From assembly GCA_011009095.1 (NCBI GenBank), contig VTPC01008310.1, positions 1-64,000 of the forward strand: a stretch of 64,000 nt of DNA, read 5' to 3'. This DNA is from Ignelater luminosus. Taxonomy: Eukaryota; Arthropoda; Insecta; Coleoptera; Elateridae. How positions within the stretch are numbered: position 1 is the first letter of the stretch; the number at the start of each line of letters is the position of its first letter. A program made the translations under genes and the position numbers. Below the pieces are notes generated by a model. The model did not search any database and was not told the origin of the DNA. It worked only from the letters and a program-made list of their open reading frames with translations. Below, in pieces: positions 23,801-31,753 of the stretch.

Positions 23801-26800
23801 TGTTCAATTAGAAAAAATTTGGATTTACGTTTCATCACCGAAATAAAACAAAAGACAATTGCGAAAATAATTTTGTGTTTCGGAGTAAATTCTCTAAAAC
23901 ACCCTCTTTGCTGTTCTTTTCTATCTTTGCTCGTTCCTGAGATATTTGCTTAAAAAAAAATAATAATTTCGTTTTTAGCAAATATCTAGTAAGCCGTAAA
24001 CTTTTTTAAAAAAACAAAAGCATAAGTAAACTGATCTCCAAAACAGCCAAAACTTTTCTAATTTAACTGACTTCGTATCTCTTACAATTTCCGAGATCTT
24101 ATATATAAATATACTGCACATTATAAATTATATGCAAACCAAACTCCCAGTTGTACTCCAAAGCTGTCTTATCTATATTTCTAGAAAGGAAAGTCACTGT
24201 GAGTTGGTTTCTCTATAGAATTTCTGTCACAATTCAAATAGAATATCTCTTGTAAAAATTGTAAATTTTTATTGATTACCCTCGGTTTGACTTATGATAT
24301 TTATACTTGTTGTATGGCATTGCAGGCAGTTTATTTCATTTATTCTTTATTCAAAATTATTTCTGATTCAACAAAAAAATGAATTTGAAACAAAATATCT
24401 AGTCAAAAATATTCTGATGTACAACATAAAAAAATATTCAATTTAATTAGCACCTATGTTATGGGAAGTTTTTGGTGATTAAAATATGTATTTCCATTAA
24501 CTATACATCCAGGTTTTGGTTTATAAATGTAATTTGAAACATAATCCCATGTCGTTACAAACATTTGATGTATTAAAGTGTGAAACTGTTTGTTACAGTT
24601 AAACAATATTCATTTCGAAATATTCGATTATGTTAAAAGTTTCATAACAATAGTTGTAATAACAATAGTTACAATAATCTCTGAAATATAGAGAAATTAC
24701 TCTGTATAATAATTCATGACTTGCACCTGAATTTATATTATAATGCAATCTGTTTACAGTTTCAAATATAATCATGTAAATGTATGTTAAGACAAGCTAA
24801 TATTATTTTAGTGGAAAACTCAACTAGGTATGTACACAAGCAACTTGCTCGTTACCAGGACACATTTGACATTATATTGTATATTCCTTATATTATAACA
24901 TTACAAATAACCTTCTTGTTACCCACTTACCTATACAGGGTGTTTAGCGAGGAATGGTAATAAATCATTCAGGTTACCTTAAATAAAAGCTTCTTGTATC
25001 CTTTTGTCAGCTTTTTTTTAACTAGGTTTTAATTAGGTGGAAACAACGCGTGGTATAAATTGTGAAAACGTTTGAGCACTTCATTTAGTCTGTGCGTCTT
25101 ATTTTCTTTAATACTTTGTTTTTAGTTAACTATTTTTATTTTAAAGCTTTAAACAAAATTCTATGTGTTAAACCAGAAAAGATTTAGTTAAATTAGTTAA
25201 AAGAGCGGAATTTCTTAAAAACCATACATGACTGACAAAAGGATAGAAAAGCTTTCATTTAAAGTGACTTAAATGCGGTGCTGCCACTTAAAAATTTTAA
25301 GTCGGATAGCGGGGAAAAATGAAAATGAAAATTCTTGTATCATCTTATATCAGTGAGTGACATTTGATCGTCATTCTCAGAATTTCAAAATCGCCATCCA
25401 CTACTGAAATATTACACCATATCGTTCCTCACTGAACACTCTGTATATTATTTTTCGTTAATTAGATATGTCTACTTGTAGCACATTAAATGAACTTCTA
25501 CATAATAAATATAAAAAATAAAAAGACGAACGAATTTTTAAAAATGTAATTTTAGTGTATTAACATTATTAATACTAAAAAGTAAAAAAACTAAACAATT
25601 TTGTATAATATACTAAAGGTTAATTTGTTCCTATGTCTCACTAAAGGCTAAATGTTAACGATAACAGCTAGCTTTTGTAAAATTTCATAAACCCTAGAGC
25701 TTTTTGTCAAAGTATGAAAAGTACACAAAAATTTAATGTTATAAATTTAGTTTAACGTCAAACATTCAGAATAATTGAAAAATTATACTTCAACCAAAAA
25801 TGTACACCTACTACTAAATAAATAGAAAAACAAAGTAAAGACAATGTTACTTACTCTGATCCTGTTCAACTTTAAAGGATGCCCTTATAATGTCATCAGC
25901 TCCGGGATCTAATCGGAACTGGAACGGCGGACCGTTACTTTTCGACCTATCATCATCATCAGTGGCTAAAATTTCTACTACTTTTCTAGGCGGTACGTGT
26001 TCTGGAAGTACGGGTCTGTAATCTTTTAAGAACGTTGGAGCGTTATCGTTAATGTCTTGCACAATAACGGTCAAGGTGGCAGTGGCTGTTTTCGGGGGAA
26101 CTCCATCATCAATTGCTAAGATCTTTACTTGATGGCGGGGTGTTTCTTCTCTATCTAACGATCTCTGAATGCTCACGGTACCTTCTTGATTTATAGAAAA
26201 TTGTCTTTTGCGGTCCGAACTTCTATCGATAGCGTAAGATACTTTACTTTTACCACCTTGATCAGGATCTGTGGCTTTAAAGGTTTCCAAACTCTTTCCT
26301 ACCTCGGCGTTTTCATAGACGGATACTTCAATATTAGGTCTTTCAAATTGAGGTTTATTGTCATTTATATCCCTTAGTTTTACTACTACCCACGAGTAAG
26401 CCACATGGTATTTATCGTTGTCATTATCTTCGCCCTTATCGTTAACTTGTATTCTGAAGCGGAAGCCATTACTTTGTAACAAGTCCTCATAATCCAGGGG
26501 TTGAACAATTTTCAGAGATCCCGTTCCGTCGTTGTTTCGGACCATAGTAAACTTGTCCGCACCGTAACCGCTGTTTTCTATAACTTTGTACTGAAATTTA
26601 TTCGTTTCGTCTTCATCGTGAACAGTAACGGTGAGTATGGGCATTTCCGGAAGACTTGTGCCGTCCGTTTCGTCCACTTCAGTGAACCACTCGTCTTTAG
26701 TAAACTGGGGCGGCATATCGTTGATGTCTTTGACCCGTATAGAAGCTGTCCCTGTACCCTTTAACCCCCCACCGTCCATCGCGACGACCTGTATCGAATA

Positions 26801-29800
26801 ATCGGGCGTCCTTTCGCGGTCTAAGCAACACACTGCCGTTTTTATAACTCCCGTTTCAGATTCAATTTCAAAAATTGGCGAGCCGGTTTCTTCTTCGATT
26901 ACATTTTTTTCAATAGAATACACTAAACGAGCGTTTGTTCCTTCTGAAGGATCGTCATAATCGACCGCAGTCATTGTCATAACCACCATGCCCGCGGTTC
27001 CATTCTCTGTCACGTTACCGAAATAAACGCCTTGAGGGAAAATAGGGGCATTGTCGTTGATGTCCTTTAGATTGACCTGGACGTCTGCGTATCCTACTAA
27101 TCCTTCACCACCCTCGTCCTGTGCGAACACCGTGAATCTCCACTGGGGTCGGCCGTTGGGCTGGTCCCGATCTAGGGGCTGTAAAAGCCATCTCAGTGAA
27201 ACGCGTGCCGAGAACATTAAATAGCCTTTTGGACGTAAACGTAGAAAAAGGGATCAGTTCAACTGTTTAAATCAAATTATTCCCTTTTGCTTAATAAGTT
27301 GGGAATGTAACTAAGTTCTAAGCCTTTTCACGAATCGGTGTGTAAGTTTTGTCTTAGAAAAAAGAAAACATTCCTAACTTGCAGAGAAGAGTGGCTAATC
27401 TTTTTGTGTCACTTTAAATAGAAACACGGACAAAGAGAACATTAATTCTCCTAAAAGACTTTTATTCCTCTAAATTTAGTACAATGCTCTACTTTTTGCT
27501 AAATCCCGGGATCAAGTTTTTAATAAATCATCAGGCGTTGCGCGAATGTGACCACGCTAAATACTTTTTAATGACAAAATATGAAATATTTCGTTGGATA
27601 AAAAACTATGAAATCGTTAAAAATTGCTAAAAATGCTAAACATATCAATATTTGCAATTCAATTAAAATATGTAAATTAAACGTTTTGAATTATGCACGT
27701 GTATATTTACGGACGCCCCAATTTTGCAAAATAAAAACCAAAAACTTTCCAGAAGATCTCCTGCTTTCATATTTATAAAGCTAGGATTCTGTAAAATTTA
27801 CTACGGTATGCAGTAAATCCGGGAGTAAATTCTCTGTCATATTTAACCATAAAAAAGTGAGTAGTTATTTTCGATCACGACCGGAAAAATCCAGAAAATG
27901 ATGCTCATTTTAAACGACGAACCTTCACAGCGTATAAAGAAACAATCCGCAAAGTAAAGAAACTGGTGATGCAAGATAGAAGATTGACTAGCAGACTCTT
28001 TTGCTGATTCAGCCGTAATTAGGGCTGTCTGATTTGATAGTCATACTAAATTATCTAGCTTTAGATTTCTAATACCGAGGGATAGGCTTATCAGCTTTCC
28101 TAATTGTTAAAAATTTATAAACTGTCTAACCTAAAGAGAAAAGAAAGAAAAACTCTTATAGAACAGAAACACGATGTATTACGTAAACAAAAAAATTAGC
28201 GGATCACGTAAAGGGAGTTTTTCAATGTAAATTTAATAAATCGAACCCTCAACTTGAAAAAGTTAACTACATGAGTTTACTTAAAAAAGTTCAACACTCT
28301 AACTGGAAACTACACAAACCGAGCACGCAACAACACCAAAAGTTTTGTGAAGGGAACTGAAAAAGTATCTACAATATTATCATCAATTTCCTTTTGTCCA
28401 TTATTTACTTGAAAATCATACAGAAGGAAAGTTTTTTACGAACCTTGCATTTATTTTTTATGAAAAGGCCTAGAACTTTCTTAAATTTTCTTTATTTACG
28501 CATAAAATGGTTGATTTTTCATTGCATTCTTTTCGAGTTAAACTACACACATATTTTCCTAAACTTTTACAGGATTAAGTGACCCAAAGGGTACGTGATT
28601 TATTCGGGGTAAATTAAAAATAGGGTGGAGTATTCTAAAAGTTGGGTTGTGTAAGAACATTCAAAAGTTAAGTGGAGTTGATGTAAAGAAGTAAGTTGAA
28701 ACGTTTTTGTTTTTTAAATATCATTAAGTATTGGTATCTTATTGCAGAAATAACAATCCGATACAAAGATGGGAAGTCAATTCTCTCAATCTGCCTCGAC
28801 TTCAGGCAAACTCAATATGTTAAATTGGAATAGCAAATAGAGACATAAAAATGGTATTTCAAAATGGATCTTCAATAAGATATTTCGCAACAGTTGAATA
28901 AAACATACTTGTATTAACTGAGAGGGACAAACCAATTAAGAAGATATTCTGAATTTAACGATGGAGAAAAGAAAACAAGAGACAATTCAAAACAGTAAAA
29001 ATTGTAGAAGACACAAAGAAAATAAAAATTTCCCATAAATTTGATGATTACGAAAATAAGTCTTCATATGAATTGCAAAACAGTACTTTGGTACTGCCTT
29101 TGAGATACAATCGCATCTTGAGAGGTGGAACACCTCAGAAAAATGATACAAACAGCAATTTGTATTAAAGGTCCCCTGTCTAAGTTAACTAACGAACACC
29201 ATTGTTGTAGTCACATTTGTGCCATAAATGAGACGCAGAAGAAAGAATTCTCTTTATTTACTAAGCAGTTGTCCAATACTAGTAAATCTACGGCGTAGAC
29301 TTCTTGACCATTGATATACCACATCTCATGATATAAAAGTTTCCCTACTTACCCAACAACATCAACAGCAAGTTCGCACAGAAAAAAGACAAACGTGCGT
29401 TCTTGACGTCGTGACACATTATTCACATAAAAAGATTATATAACCAGTAGAAAATCATTTTGTAGTTGAAAAAATTGAATGTAAAACAAATGAAATAGTC
29501 TTTTAGTTAAGATACCTTCTGAAATTTCGAAATCATTAAGGGAAAAAGCAATAAAATCTTTAGTCTGATTCTTCAGCTCCATCTAAGGTCATCATACTGA
29601 TTCTAAGGTCAAAACTTATTTCCACCTCAAAAAGCAAATGCCATAAGAAAGAAAGTTTTGGGCGAAACAACACAAAATGAATATTTAAACATTCTTACAT
29701 TCTGGCTAAACGGTATTTGTGGAGGGGCTATATTGAACAGTTGTTTACAGTTTTACACTGACTATAGTCACTATTTGTTTCTCTTCCCAAGAAGCCAAGT

Positions 29801-31753
29801 GCTGAGCAGTGCAACAGATATCACAGAATAAGCTTGATAGGTAGAACAATGGAAGAAAGGGTTGTATTTAGTCGTAGTCAGTATTGAACATCTGTATGAA
29901 AAAAAAAAGCTTTGGCGTATTCTTGATTAAGTTTTGAGCAGCGTGGTTTAAATGACATTCGATATAACATAATAGTTAACAACTGTTCATTAACCAAGTA
30001 GATTGTCAGATAAGTCAGTGGAAGGAAAATTACAGATTTGCACTTTTTGCAGCTTCATAGGTTTTCAACCATGAAAATGATTTTCTATGGAAAAAGAGTG
30101 ATATTATTTCGTAAACAATAAAATAATTGAATAGTGCAAATAGAGTTTTTGATTGTCATCTATTTGCTTTTCATTTCTAATCGACACATATATCACATAG
30201 AGGCCATTCTGTTTGGTGTGCATTCATTTTTAAAAGTTTGATCCCGATCCGTTTAGGTATCTATATATTTTCAGATTCGAGAGCAGATCGAATGGAATGG
30301 ACAATACCATAACTCACAATATGTAGTTGATTGGTTCATCTAAAAGGGGATGGAATTGAAGGTTCGATACGCCCGCCGCCCAAAATCTTTTTTCTTTGGC
30401 TTTTTTCACAACTAACAGGAAAAGATGTACCCGACTACAATCAGATTCAAGATGTGAGATATCTAAAGCATGGCAAAAGAAGGAAAAACTATGAAAAAAC
30501 AACGACAGTAAAACGAAACCAAAGAACAAACTGCTTGCTGATCGAGGTCTGCTGAATGAGAAACTATTTAGTCCCATTAAACATTAGACAAGGCAGAAAA
30601 GAGCAGAATCATTTACATAAATCATTTCAACATAGGCTCTATAAAAAAACATCTAGGAATGCAAAGCATAACCACAACGAACTTCGTTTTGTTCTTTCGG
30701 CGGCCATTTTGATCATGTTCCCGAAGAGATATAAAAAAAAAAACGAAGACACCACAAGTGCTTTAAATTTTGATGTAGAATAGAAATCTGAAGTCAAAAC
30801 TCCAAAATTAAAAAAAAAGCGGACAGACAGACACACAGATTTCGCAAATTCAGTAACGACTCTTTTCGGAGTTCGTTAAACATAATAAACAAAAAGATAA
30901 TAAAAAAAATAAACAGAATGATCAAACCTATCCAAACCTTAACATTAAAATTGACACTGTACAAAATTGTTATAATGATTCAGTGAAACAATTTTAAATT
31001 GATGGAAACAGAACAAGAGCTGAAAGAGCTAATTAAAATAGAAGATCCTATGAAAACACTAAAGAAAACAACGAAAGCTTAAAACCTTTGTAATTAACAA
31101 GTTAGTTTTCAACTAAAAGAGGTGAACTGTTTGTTTTTGTAGAATTCAAAAAGGATAACAAAATTAAATTACTTGACAAAGTGGCCCACTTCTTTGACTT
31201 CACAAGCTTGATAGTGTCATATTTTCGAGATACCAAGAATAAATTGTATTTGACTAAATAACACCTTCTAATTAGAAAGCAGAATTATTTTTTTCATTTA
31301 TTCAGAAAACAGTTTCAGAGGGCAGTATAGAAGCAATTTATAACAGAAAATTCAATTTAAGGTGTGATGAGTTTCTTCAAGGACCTTTTACTTGAATTTT
31401 CTTTAGAATTCTGGCTGGTATTTATCCTCATAAAACAAGCTGTACTACCGATGAAACAACTTGGCGATTAAGCTGTGTTTACTTTAAACCAAGTGGCATT
31501 CACAGCTCTTTTTATTATTATTATTATTTTTCTTTGTTTGAAGTGTAATGAAAAATCAACCATTCTGACAAATGACAAATAAAAACAAATATGTAAATAA
31601 ATAAAAGTTTCTTACCTTTAAAACAAATATTTCTCCTGTTGTCCTATTGATATCAAACTTGCTATTAGCGGGGTTGTCTGGGTCAATTCCTTGGCCGGTG
31701 AGAAAGTAAACGATGTTTTGGGGTCGATCCTTGTCGCCATCCGTAGCCGTAAC
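10095..31753 (-). CDS. CadN: Neural N-cadherin, 3' part of the gene (spliced)
   Basis: The 3' half of an insect DN-cadherin gene, spread over 21.7 kb in this window. Exons in transcript order are 31616-31753, 25855-27178, 17467-19749, 17215-17404, then 12027-12268 or 11588-11826, then 11136-11339, 10267-10434 and 10095-10207. Together they give 1,553 (or 1,552) codons plus stop, all phases matching. CadN is a calcium-dependent homophilic adhesion receptor of neurons that guides axon targeting and links through catenins to actin. The encoded order is cadherin repeats with DINDN-type calcium linkers, EGF, laminin-G, EGF, laminin-G, a final EGF region, one membrane helix and a catenin-binding tail. 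The N-terminal half, including the signal peptide and first cadherin repeats, lies beyond the right edge. Two introns are tiny (59 and 62 bp) and the 5' one exceeds 32 kb. Confidence 0.97.
10208..10266 (-). other. CadN 59-bp intron
   Basis: Donor GTATTA, acceptor TTTATATAG, phase 1. It is the shortest intron in the window and shows the lower intron size this genome tolerates. Confidence 0.9.
10267..10434 (-). CDS. CadN: CadN cytoplasmic-tail exon
   Basis: After acceptor TTTTTATAG it completes a tyrosine codon and encodes [20 protein letters not shown], then [20 protein letters not shown] and [15 protein letters not shown]. The last part, [21 protein letters not shown], is the core of the cadherin beta-catenin-binding motif, including the serines that casein kinases phosphorylate in classic cadherins. 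Phase 1 at both ends. It leads through a 59-bp intron into the last exon. Confidence 0.96.
10435..11135 (-). other. CadN intron, 701 bp
   Basis: A GT-AG phase-1 intron, donor GTGAGT at 11130-11135. It contains a slightly GC-richer stretch near 10605-10670 that shows no splice-bounded frame. Nothing else is recognised. Confidence 0.8.
11136..11339 (-). CDS. CadN: CadN exon: end of membrane helix and p120-catenin-binding segment
   Basis: It begins after acceptor ATGTTTTCAG and completes the split codon left by whichever alternative exon is used (Ile with 12027-12268, Val with 11588-11826). It then reads [20 protein letters not shown]: the cytoplasmic half of the membrane helix and a basic stop-transfer. 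Next come [20 protein letters not shown], the juxtamembrane motif that binds p120-catenin in classic cadherins, and [20 protein letters not shown]. It ends in phase 1 at donor CAT|GTGAGT. The segment just after [14 protein letters not shown] is variable compared with Drosophila CadN. Confidence 0.96.
11340..11587 (-). other. CadN intron after the proximal alternative exon, 248 bp
   Basis: A GT-AG phase-1 intron, donor GTATGT at 11582-11587. When the distal alternative is used, this sequence, the 11588-11826 exon and the 200-bp spacer are removed as one intron. Nothing else is seen. Confidence 0.85.
11588..11826 (-). CDS. CadN: CadN alternative exon (proximal): EGF domain plus membrane-helix start
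   Basis: This 239-bp exon lies between acceptor CCTATGTGTAG and donor CTAG|GTATGT. It encodes [18 protein letters not shown], then a full EGF-like module ([15 protein letters not shown] through [15 protein letters not shown]), a linker [10 protein letters not shown] and the helix start [12 protein letters not shown]. Phase 2 in and phase 1 out are the same as for the exon at 12027-12268, and the domains are equivalent but the sequences differ. This pair corresponds to the mutually exclusive 18a/18b exons of Drosophila CadN, which change the last EGF and the membrane segment and are known to alter isoform use in the nervous system. It differs in length from its partner by exactly one codon. 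Confidence 0.93.
11827..12026 (-). other. 200-bp spacer between the CadN alternative exons
   Basis: The spacer has a usable donor (GTGAGC) at its upstream end and acceptor (GTAG) at its downstream end. Removing it alone would join both alternatives and shift the frame. At 200 bp it is well above the 59-bp minimum seen in the same gene, so simple lack of room does not obviously enforce exclusivity. Confidence 0.85.
12027..12268 (-). CDS. CadN: CadN alternative exon (distal): EGF domain plus membrane-helix start
   Basis: This 242-bp exon lies between acceptor CTAACAG and donor CTCA|GTGAGC. It encodes [20 protein letters not shown], an EGF-like module ([17 protein letters not shown] through [18 protein letters not shown]), the juxtamembrane QTLKLSMGA and helix start [12 protein letters not shown]. 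Phase 2 in, phase 1 out. Its sequence is very close to the commonly annotated Drosophila CadN isoform at this place. If both alternatives were joined, the frame would shift and hit a TAG within the second; if both were skipped, the next exon would be read out of frame and stop after nine codons. Confidence 0.95.
14321..14430. repeat. Diverged tandem pair, about 74 bp apart
   Basis: CGGTAAGGCAGCGAAGCATA at 14321 and CGGCAAGGCAGATAGGCGAA at 14395 begin similar segments, each followed by AATCC(T/C)CAAC(T/C)TAA. This appears to be an old local duplication of unknown origin. Confidence 0.6.
14845..14874. repeat. (AG)15 microsatellite
   Basis: Fifteen perfect AG units followed by CGCGAG, inside the 4.9-kb CadN intron. 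A likely length-polymorphic locus with no other visible role. Confidence 0.97.
17215..17404 (-). CDS. CadN: CadN exon: end of the second laminin-G domain and linker
   Basis: It begins after acceptor AAAATTAG and completes a glycine codon, then encodes [20 protein letters not shown] (the closing disulfide cysteine and DDIR strand typical of a laminin-G end) and [19 protein letters not shown]. The last part is [20 protein letters not shown], which starts the EGF-like region, ending YECT. The donor is TGCAC|GTAAGT, phase 2, and the first base of either alternative exon finishes the threonine codon. Confidence 0.96.
17405..17466 (-). other. CadN 62-bp intron
   Basis: Donor GTACGA at 17461-17466, acceptor AAAATTAG, phase 1. 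It is a short AT-rich intron with nothing else in it. Confidence 0.9.
17467..19749 (-). CDS. CadN: CadN large exon: last cadherin repeats, EGF and laminin-G block
   Basis: A 761-codon-equivalent exon that starts by completing a lysine codon (A|AG). It encodes the end of a cadherin repeat with the linker GDVNDNK, then a diverged membrane-side repeat ([20 protein letters not shown]). After it comes the non-chordate classic cadherin region with [16 protein letters not shown] and [19 protein letters not shown]. Next is an EGF module ([20 protein letters not shown] through [10 protein letters not shown]), laminin-G 1 (from [20 protein letters not shown] to [17 protein letters not shown]), a second EGF ([18 protein letters not shown]) and most of laminin-G 2 ([18 protein letters not shown] to [16 protein letters not shown]). 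This block identifies the invertebrate DN-cadherin type rather than vertebrate N-cadherin. It ends in phase 1 at AAAG|GTACGA. Several antisense ORFs across it are shadows. Confidence 0.97.
21004..21990. repeat. Tandem duplication of a 493-bp unit
   Basis: Unit 1 starts at 21004 and unit 2 at 21497; both open with GAGACACCCAGTATAAATTT. They stay alignable through AGCAATTTCGTnTnATCTAG, TTCTGCTTGCAT, CATAACGGAA and AATTATTAATAA-like segments and the AGAAAGATCA stretch, ending near 21990. Unit 2 has small insertions and many substitutions, so the duplication is old. No coding capacity is shared between the units. The CACCCAGTAT start resembles the conserved end motif of insect repeats, so a mobile origin is possible. 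Confidence 0.88.
22171..22443 (-). CDS. Possible small intron-nested membrane-protein ORF
   Basis: A 90-codon ORF inside a CadN intron, on the same strand. After a possible acceptor (CTAATTATAG) it reads [20 protein letters not shown]. It then has a short polar part with [17 protein letters not shown] and a hydrophobic C-terminus ([16 protein letters not shown]) before TAA/TGA-rich sequence. The layout of hydrophobic, polar and hydrophobic segments would fit a short membrane protein, but I recognise no family, and AT-rich DNA tends to give hydrophobic translations by chance. Low confidence. Confidence 0.15.
   Translation of the reverse strand: MFFYYFANYRSETGKFRESFHIKILLSLLVFIERIIPIEATDYSDLHDINTEIAPNNVRHITTWFSYYNFATVGFICIYFILSWSYLKFL
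23360..24101. mobile_element. Foldback / long-TIR DNA element, about 740 bp, with a nested palindrome
   Basis: The left arm (from GATCTCGGAAATTGTAAGAG to AAGTTCACGGCTTACTAGAT, about 23362-23466) is repeated in reverse orientation at about 23990-24101, where it starts ATCTAGTAAGCCGTAAACTT and ends CTCTTACAATTTCCGAGATC. The arms are more than 100 bp long with a few mismatches. Inside, a second palindrome pairs 23485-23540 (ATTTGTTATG, GCTAAAACAAAACA) with 23585-23632 (TGTTTTAGCAATTTTTGCAT). No open frame is present. It is best read as a non-autonomous foldback transposon or MITE. Outer target duplications are not clear. Confidence 0.8.
24932..25447. mobile_element. Non-autonomous TIR element, about 516 bp
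   Basis: The left end TATACAGGGTGTTTAGCGAG and the right end, read on the other strand as TATACAGAGTGTTCAGTGAG, form imperfect terminal inverted repeats of about 30 bp. A second inverted match links the left part (AAAAGCTTCTTGTATCC, CTTTTGTCAG, near 24984-25012) to 25226-25258, with about 130 bp of extra sequence on the right side. There is no transposase frame. The ACAGGGTGTT terminus is common in insect DNA elements; the superfamily cannot be fixed here. Confidence 0.75.
25855..27178 (-). CDS. CadN: CadN exon with three full cadherin repeats
   Basis: A 441-codon exon beginning in phase 0 after acceptor GGCTTTTACAG with [20 protein letters not shown]. Four interdomain calcium-linker motifs, [28 protein letters not shown] and VQDINDNAP, show the end of one extracellular repeat, three complete repeats and the start of another. 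Calcium-binding LDRE and DxD/DxNDN residues are all present ([26 protein letters not shown]). An unusual vicinal pair of cysteines (AVCCLDRER) matches the Drosophila protein. It ends EQDQ in phase 1 at CAGA|GTAAGT. The exon has a clearly higher GC content than its introns. Confidence 0.97.
27179..31615 (-). other. CadN intron, 4.4 kb
   Basis: A GT-AG phase-0 intron, donor GTAAGA at 31610-31615, acceptor GGCTTTTACAG. It carries dispersed repeat copy B (30646-30877). I looked for a second version of the neighbouring 46-codon exon, since Drosophila CadN has further alternative exon pairs, and saw none here. The 30314-30577 minus ORF is serine/phenylalanine-rich without motifs and is not called. 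Confidence 0.75.
30646..30877. repeat. Dispersed repeat, copy B
   Basis: This copy has the same order of blocks as 5361-5722: AACATCT, GCAAAGCATAACCACAACGA, GGCGGCCATTTTGA, CCCGAAGAG, TTTTGATGTAGAAT, GCGGACAGACAGACA, AAATTCAGTAACGACTC and CGGAGTTCGTT. It is about 130 bp shorter because it lacks one of the two inner GATGTAGAAT units. The two copies lie in the same orientation, 25 kb apart. A mobile, non-coding element of unknown class. Confidence 0.78.
31616..31753 (-). CDS. CadN: CadN exon of 46 codons, start of a cadherin repeat strand block
   Basis: Exactly 138 bp, phase 0 at both ends, between acceptor AATATGCAG and donor TTAAAG|GTAAG. It encodes [40 protein letters not shown] and EIFVLK: the calcium-binding ATDGD and the TGEIFVLK strand of one extracellular repeat, continued by PLDRDQPNG in the next exon. 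It is nearly identical to the matching stretch of Drosophila CadN. Being small, symmetric in phase and isolated by large introns, it is the type of exon that is alternatively spliced in fly CadN; no partner exon was found in the window. Confidence 0.95.

Larger units (their letters stand above)
19750..25854 (-). other. CadN intron, 6.1 kb, rich in repeats
   Basis: A GT-AG phase-1 intron, donor GTAAGT at 25849-25854, acceptor TTTCATGGTAG. It holds a 493-bp tandem duplication (21004-21990), a foldback element (about 23360-24101) and a TIR element (24932-25447). A minus-strand ORF at 22171-22443 is the only one with any protein-like character. The rest is AT-rich and featureless. Confidence 0.8.

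Noticed and set aside
30355-30400. tRNA B-box-like GGTTCGATAC followed by a T run, considered as tRNA or SINE head
   Set aside because: No matching A box or cloverleaf arms at proper distance.
30314-30577. 87-codon minus ORF rich in S and F
   Set aside because: No splice sites of quality and no motifs; overlaps a plus-strand ORF of similar size in low-complexity sequence.
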